Notes under the pieces: generated by a model
Seen by the model: the letters and a program-made list of their open reading frames with translations, nothing else
Told to the model about the DNA's origin: nothing
Databases searched by the model: none
Shown here: one piece after another, positions 5,710 through 9,032 of the stretch
Numbering within the stretch: the stretch's first letter is position 1
Layout of the letters: each line of letters starts with the position of its first letter
Assembly: GCA_005878635.1 (NCBI GenBank)
Contig: VBLS01000144.1
Location: 1 to 9,032 of the forward strand
DNA: 9,032 nt
DNA from: Methanobacteriota archaeon
GTDB taxonomy: Archaea > Thermoplasmatota > Thermoplasmata > RBG-16-68-12
Direction of reading: 5' to 3'
Translations under genes and position numbers: made by a program

Positions 5710-6897
5710 TCATCGAGAATTTTCTTGGTGGACGTCGTCGGGAGGCTTTTCCGGAGGGGGTGACTCCGTCTTTGATTCCCTTCCCGGTTCCGTCGATGGC
5801 CGGTCAGCGCCCAACGTCCCGTGCGCGCGTCGTCGAGTGGAAAACGCCGATCGCAGGCGTTCGAGAAGAGACGACGATTCGGCGTCCGGAAGGGTCTCGC
5901 CGGCGACCGCTCGTTCGGCTCGTTGTGCCGCGATTTGGATCAGCGCCTTGGCCTCCGGAGGGGCCGAGTGTTTCAAGCCGTCCTTCAGCCCGCTCGCGAC
6001 CACATGGAGCAACCCAGCGGCCCAGTACCAATCCAGCGCTCGCTCGTCAAAGAGAGTTCGAGTCGTCGACAGAAACGCCTCCTCCGCCTTCGCGGCTTCC
6101 GTCGCGAGGGAATCGTGCCGCAGTCGAGTGCGCGTGAGGGACGCCAGGAAGGTCCCGGCGTCCAGTTCGAGGGGGCCTTGACCGAACTGCTGCCAGTCAA
6201 TGACCCCGGGACCGTCGCCAAGGTCCAGGATGTGGCGGGTATAGAGCGTTCCGTGCACCAACCCCGGTCGGCGTTCAATCGGCGGGCCCCGGAGCAACGT
6301 TCGCGCGACGGCCTTCGCGGCGGACCCGAGGGCGGGGTCGGTCGTGCCGAGGCCGACGGCCGACGTGCCGGCGTTGTACAGCATGCGCCCCGATCCGCAT
6401 GGAGGCGCGAACTTGACTCGAACGTTCGAAGCGCGAGAGAACCACGAAGCGGCCAGCTTTCCCGCGCGCTCCCCTTTGCTTTCCCGGAGCAATCGGCTCG
6501 CGGTCTTGCCGTCGAGCCAGCTCATCGCCAGGAGGTGCAGATCCGGATCGAAGGCGAGGAGCCGCGGCACGCGGGCTCCGACCTCGCTCGCGAGGCCCAC
6601 GCGGGCCAGTTTTCGATACAGCGTTGCTTCGAGGGTCGCGTCGTCCGCGTACATCTTGATCGCGAAGCGACGGCCCTCGGCCCGTGCCTCGAACGTCACC
6701 CGCGAACCTTCGACGTAATTGCACAGCCGAAGCTCCACCGCCAGGTCGCCCAAGTCGAGCTCGGGCAGCGTCTCCGCCAGACCGTACTCCCGGAGGGTCT
6801 CCAGGCCCGGGAGCGCGGGATCGCCGGGGAGGGAGAGGGTCCGTTGCCACGGTTCAGGGAGAGAAAGATCGTCTGGAAGCCCGAGGTTCGGTTCCAT
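5710..6897 (-). CDS. APH/choline-kinase-fold protein lacking the catalytic-loop aspartate
   Basis: A 395-residue protein of the aminoglycoside phosphotransferase/choline-kinase superfamily. Residues 68-83 carry the N-lobe strands with FAIKMYAD (Lys81, ATP-binding position). MSWLDG (125-130) is the hinge. The catalytic loop reads LVHGTLYTRHIL (213-224), where the family has HGDxxxxN/H. The catalytic-base aspartate is Thr217 and His222 takes the place of Asn. The following GVIDWQQFGQG (231-241) keeps the metal-binding Asp234, and Asp246 keeps the ELDAG position. The last 45 or so residues are polar and Pro/Glu-rich, probably disordered. Changing an Asp codon to the ACG seen here needs more than one base change, so a single read error does not explain it. 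It may be a pseudokinase or use an altered mechanism; the substrate cannot be guessed. The ATG follows GGTGACCG, a Shine-Dalgarno-like site. Confidence 0.85.
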   Translation of the reverse strand: MEPNLGLPDDLSLPEPWQRTLSLPGDPALPGLETLREYGLAETLPELDLGDLAVELRLCNYVEGSRVTFEARAEGRRFAIKMYADDATLEATLYRKLARVGLASEVGARVPRLLAFDPDLHLLAMSWLDGKTASRLLRESKGERAGKLAASWFSRASNVRVKFAPPCGSGRMLYNAGTSAVGLGTTDPALGSAAKAVARTLLRGPPIERRPGLVHGTLYTRHILDLGDGPGVIDWQQFGQGPLELDAGTFLASLTRTRLRHDSLATEAAKAEEAFLSTTRTLFDERALDWYWAAGLLHVVASGLKDGLKHSAPPEAKALIQIAAQRAERAVAGETLPDAESSSLLERLRSAFSTRRRAHGTLGADRPSTEPGRESKTESPPPEKPPDDVHQENSR

Positions 6898-6962
6898 CGG
6901 TCACCGGCCCCGGGCCTTCGAACTCCGGCGGAGCCTTCATCGATCCGAGAAGCGCGGAATTG

Positions 6963-6979
6963 GCATAAGGAATTATTCC
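6963..6979 (-). promoter_or_regulatory. Candidate promoter of the APH-fold gene, with overlapping palindrome
   Basis: The minus strand reads GGAATAATTCCTTATGC: an AT-rich BRE-like half followed by the TATA-like CCTTATGC. Transcription would begin near 6940, about 43 bases before the ATG at 6897. The first eleven bases form an inverted repeat, GGAAT-N-ATTCC (6969-6979), which could be an operator blocking TFB/TBP or could be chance. Confidence 0.35.
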
Positions 6980-7110
6980 GAAGGATGACCGGAACGTCGG
7001 TGGTCTTGAGGAGACAGCCGACCGGGTGAGCAGGACCGCTCAACGACCGAAGGGCGGGCCCCTTGCGACAACGTTCGACGTGACGATTGGGCCGCTTCGC
7101 GCTCCCTCCG

Positions 7111-7125
7111 CCAAAGGCTTATTAT
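7111..7125 (+). promoter_or_regulatory. Candidate BRE/TATA promoter of rfcS
   Basis: CCAAAGG (BRE-like) followed by CTTATTAT (TATA-like). It resembles the purA element (CCAAAAG, then CTTAAG). Transcription would start near 7147-7150, giving a leader of about 12-15 bases containing GGGGGCGGAG before the ATG at 7162. The rest of the region 6898-7161 shows no gene, tRNA or strong hairpin. Confidence 0.5.
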
Positions 7126-7161
7126 GCGCCCCTCGGATGACACGCGGACGCGGGGGCGGAG

Positions 7162-8127
7162 ATGAAGGAAATCTGGGTCGAGAAGTATCGCCCGAAGACC
7201 CTCGACGAGGTCGTCGGCCAGGACGAGATCGTCGAGCGACTGAAGGCGTATGCGAAGGAGGGAAACCTCCCGCACCTCCTCTTCGCGGGTCCCGCGGGCA
7301 CGGGCAAGACGACCTCTGCGATGGCCCTCGCGCGCGACATGTTCGGGGAGAGCTGGCGGCAGAACTACTACGAGCTGAACAGCAGCGATGAGCGCGGGAT
7401 CGAGACCGTCCGCACGAAGGTCAAGGAGATCGCGCGCCTTGCGCCGTTCGGCGGGACGAGCTTCAAGATCATCTTCCTCGACGAGGCCGACAATCTGACC
7501 GCGGACGCGCAGGCGGCGATGCGCCGGACGATGGAGACGTATTCGAAGACCTCGCGGTTCATCTTGTCCGCAAACTACTCGTCCCGCCTCATTGAGCCGA
7601 TTCAGTCGCGGACGGCCGTCTTCCGGTTCCGGCCGCTGAAGCCCGAGGCGATCCGGGAATACGTCTCGCGCATCGCGAAGGCGGAGAAACTCAAGATCAC
7701 CGATGAGGGCATGGACGCCCTCGTGTACGTCGCCGAGGGCGACATGCGCCGTGCGGTGAATTCCTTGCAAGTCGCGGCCTCGCTCGGCCCGGCGATCGAC
7801 GCGGACGTCCTGTACAAGGTCGCGAGCACGATCCGACCGGAGGAGGTCAAGAAGCTGATCGAGAAGGCGCTCGAGGGGGAATTCCTCCGGGCGCGGGAGG
7901 TCCTCGACCGCCTCCTGATCGAGTACGGCCTCTCGGGAGAGGACATCGTGCGCCAGCTGCACCGCAGCGTGTTCGACCTCAACGTCCCCGACGAATCGAA
8001 GGTCCGATTGCTCGATCGGATCGGGGAGACGGACTTCCGGCTCACGGAAGGGAGCAGCGAGCGGATCCAGATCGAAGCACTCCTCGCCCACTTCGCCTTA
8101 ATCGGACAGGACCTGAGCAAGAAATGA
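7162..8127 (+). CDS. rfcS: Replication factor C small subunit (clamp loader)
   Basis: AAA+ ATPase that, with one large subunit, loads the PCNA sliding clamp onto primed DNA during archaeal replication and repair. The 321-residue length is usual for an intein-free archaeal RfcS. The N-terminus MKEIWVEKYRPKTLDEVVGQ is the family RFC box. Walker A GPAGTGKTT lies at 43-51, Walker B IIFLDEAD at 103-110, sensor 1 FILSANYSSRLIEPIQSR at 133-150 and sensor 2 GDMRRAVNSLQ at 193-203, followed by the helical collar domain. The SRC motif reads SRT (149-151): the Ser-Arg pair, which includes the trans-acting arginine finger, is kept, but the cysteine is threonine. The large subunit gene is not in the window. 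The start is fixed by the family N-terminus. The stop lies one base from the stop of the opposing gene. Confidence 0.97.
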   Translation: MKEIWVEKYRPKTLDEVVGQDEIVERLKAYAKEGNLPHLLFAGPAGTGKTTSAMALARDMFGESWRQNYYELNSSDERGIETVRTKVKEIARLAPFGGTSFKIIFLDEADNLTADAQAAMRRTMETYSKTSRFILSANYSSRLIEPIQSRTAVFRFRPLKPEAIREYVSRIAKAEKLKITDEGMDALVYVAEGDMRRAVNSLQVAASLGPAIDADVLYKVASTIRPEEVKKLIEKALEGEFLRAREVLDRLLIEYGLSGEDIVRQLHRSVFDLNVPDESKVRLLDRIGETDFRLTEGSSERIQIEALLAHFALIGQDLSKK

Positions 8128-8128
8128 T

Positions 8129-9019
8129 TCAGGCCGCGAGCCGCGGCGTCCACGCGTTGAAGGCCGCTTGGTCTTTCGGGGACGCGGCGATCATCTTCGC
8201 GAGGGCCTCGAGATGTTCCGGCGCCTTCGATGCGAGGAACTCGGTCGCGCAGACGTCCGCGAAGATCAGGTTGATGCCGTCGTTCGCGACGGCCGAGTCC
8301 CGACACGTGTAGTTCGCGAGGACGTCCAAGAGCCGGGAACTCGAATAGCCTCGCTTCAGGTACGTCCGCACGCGGGCGACGGCTTCGTCCGGTCGGCGGG
8401 CGTCGAAGGCCCCCGCGAGATGGCACAGTTCCTCGCCTTCGCCCGGCGCCTCGGGGACATGGGACTCGACGGCCGCGGTCCGGGCCGAACGGACTCGGAG
8501 GGCGGCCTGGAATAGGGCGTACAAGCGCTCCCCGGTCCGGCTGAACGTGAGGACGAATCGGGCCGCGTGCGCGAACATCGCGCTTCGCGCTGCCTCCAAG
8601 TCGTATCCCTTGGCCGCGACGACCCTCGAAGCCGCTTGGATGGCGAATCCCTCGGCGAGGGACACGGCGGCGTATCCCTCGCGCAGGAGGGCCAACGTCC
8701 CGGCGATGCAAGCGGACGGGTCCGACGCCGACGAGACCTGGGCGAGCTTCGATCGGCCCTCCGAGTCGAGGGGTCTTCCGCCCGACGCCAGGGCCTCGAG
8801 GTCTACCCATTCTTTCCCGAGGGCGGCGAGGATTCCCTCGAACGCCGTCCGGTCTCGCGGGCCAGACGCGAGGTACTCGACCGCGGGGCGGAGCCAGACG
8901 CGGGCCTCCTTGAACCCGAGGGCGCGCGCGAGCTGCCAGGACTTCACCGCGATCATCAGCTTGCGGCCTCCCTCCCCCATGTCCTCGATCGCCGCGCGGA
9001 ACAACATGTCACCGGCCAT
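8129..9019 (-). CDS. Unrecognised all-helical protein
   Basis: A 296-residue soluble protein with no signal peptide, membrane helix or Cys/His cluster for a metal site. It is Ala/Leu/Arg-rich and should be almost entirely helical. The C-terminal half has a repeat-like plan: a helical stretch AVARVRTYLKRGYSSSRLLD (213-232), then VLANYTCRDSAVANDG (233-248), then EHLEALAKMIAASPKDQAAF (268-287). This faintly recalls helical modules found with some Rieske-type proteins (a long helix, LLD, then a polar Asp/His helix); this is memory, not an alignment. The ATG at 9019 is preceded by GGGAG at suitable spacing, but the frame is open to the window edge, so an upstream start is possible. Long frames on the other strand are GC-driven shadows. 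It converges on rfcS with one base between the stops. Confidence 0.75.
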   Translation of the reverse strand: MAGDMLFRAAIEDMGEGGRKLMIAVKSWQLARALGFKEARVWLRPAVEYLASGPRDRTAFEGILAALGKEWVDLEALASGGRPLDSEGRSKLAQVSSASDPSACIAGTLALLREGYAAVSLAEGFAIQAASRVVAAKGYDLEAARSAMFAHAARFVLTFSRTGERLYALFQAALRVRSARTAAVESHVPEAPGEGEELCHLAGAFDARRPDEAVARVRTYLKRGYSSSRLLDVLANYTCRDSAVANDGINLIFADVCATEFLASKAPEHLEALAKMIAASPKDQAAFNAWTPRLAA

Positions 9020-9032
9020 CTTCCGCTCCCGA

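Noticed and set aside
6910..6930. TTCGAAC-like stretch considered as a tRNA T-loop
   Set aside because: The flanking bases do not form a T-stem and no acceptor or anticodon arm can be drawn around it.
5821..7029. A 402-codon plus-strand frame
   Set aside because: It is antisense to the APH-fold gene, has shadow-like Arg/Gly/Pro composition and no recognisable motif.
7026..7043. Small hairpin (TGAGC, six-base loop, GCTCA) as a possible small RNA or terminator
   Set aside because: Only five base pairs, no U-tract, and no gene ends nearby; expected by chance in GC-rich DNA.
6973..8091. A 372-codon minus-strand frame
   Set aside because: It is the mirror of rfcS, full of Asp/Arg/Leu/Val codons produced by reverse-reading a GC-rich gene.
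7602..8810. A 402-codon minus-strand frame
   Set aside because: It crosses the rfcS/helical protein junction and is out of frame with the better-supported minus-strand gene at 8129-9019.
1..9032. CRISPR array, insertion sequence, prophage or defence island
   Set aside because: No spaced direct repeats, transposase, integrase, terminal repeats or known defence domains were seen on either strand.

Overview
The window comes from a GC-rich archaeon, most likely a euryarchaeote of the Thermoplasmatota type. The archaeal call rests on an archaeal clamp-loader small subunit (RfcS), an archaeal NcsA/TtuA-type tRNA thiolase, a KaiC-like RecA-family ATPase, and BRE/TATA-like elements at the spacing expected of archaeal promoters. 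The Thermoplasmatota placement is an inference from gene style and was not tested. No rRNA, tRNA, CRISPR array, insertion sequence or prophage gene is visible. The longest stretch without a gene is 264 bp.

Layout from left to right: a KaiC-like ATPase on the minus strand runs off the left edge (1-611) and is divergent from purA (761-2053, plus). purA meets ncsA/ttuA (2062-3000, minus) tail to tail. Upstream of ncsA on the same strand lies a zinc-ribbon multi-pass membrane protein (3032-4201). A divergent region then leads to a plus-strand pair: a small three-helix membrane protein (about 4347-4640) and a trypsin-fold Nal1-like serine protease (4644-5645). The protease faces a minus-strand APH/choline-kinase-fold protein (5710-6897). 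A 264-bp divergent promoter region leads to rfcS (7162-8127, plus), which meets an unrecognised helical protein (8129-9019, minus) tail to tail with one base between the stops.

The genes do not form one obvious pathway. Three are housekeeping: purine synthesis, tRNA thiolation and DNA replication. The rest are poorly described accessory or regulatory proteins. I see no defence system or other elaborate cluster. The observations most worth checking are the kinase-fold protein whose catalytic-loop aspartate is threonine, the coupled membrane-protein/cytoplasmic-protease pair, the unassigned helical protein at the right end, and several genes whose starts look shorter than the longest reading frame because a Shine-Dalgarno or TATA signal lies inside it.
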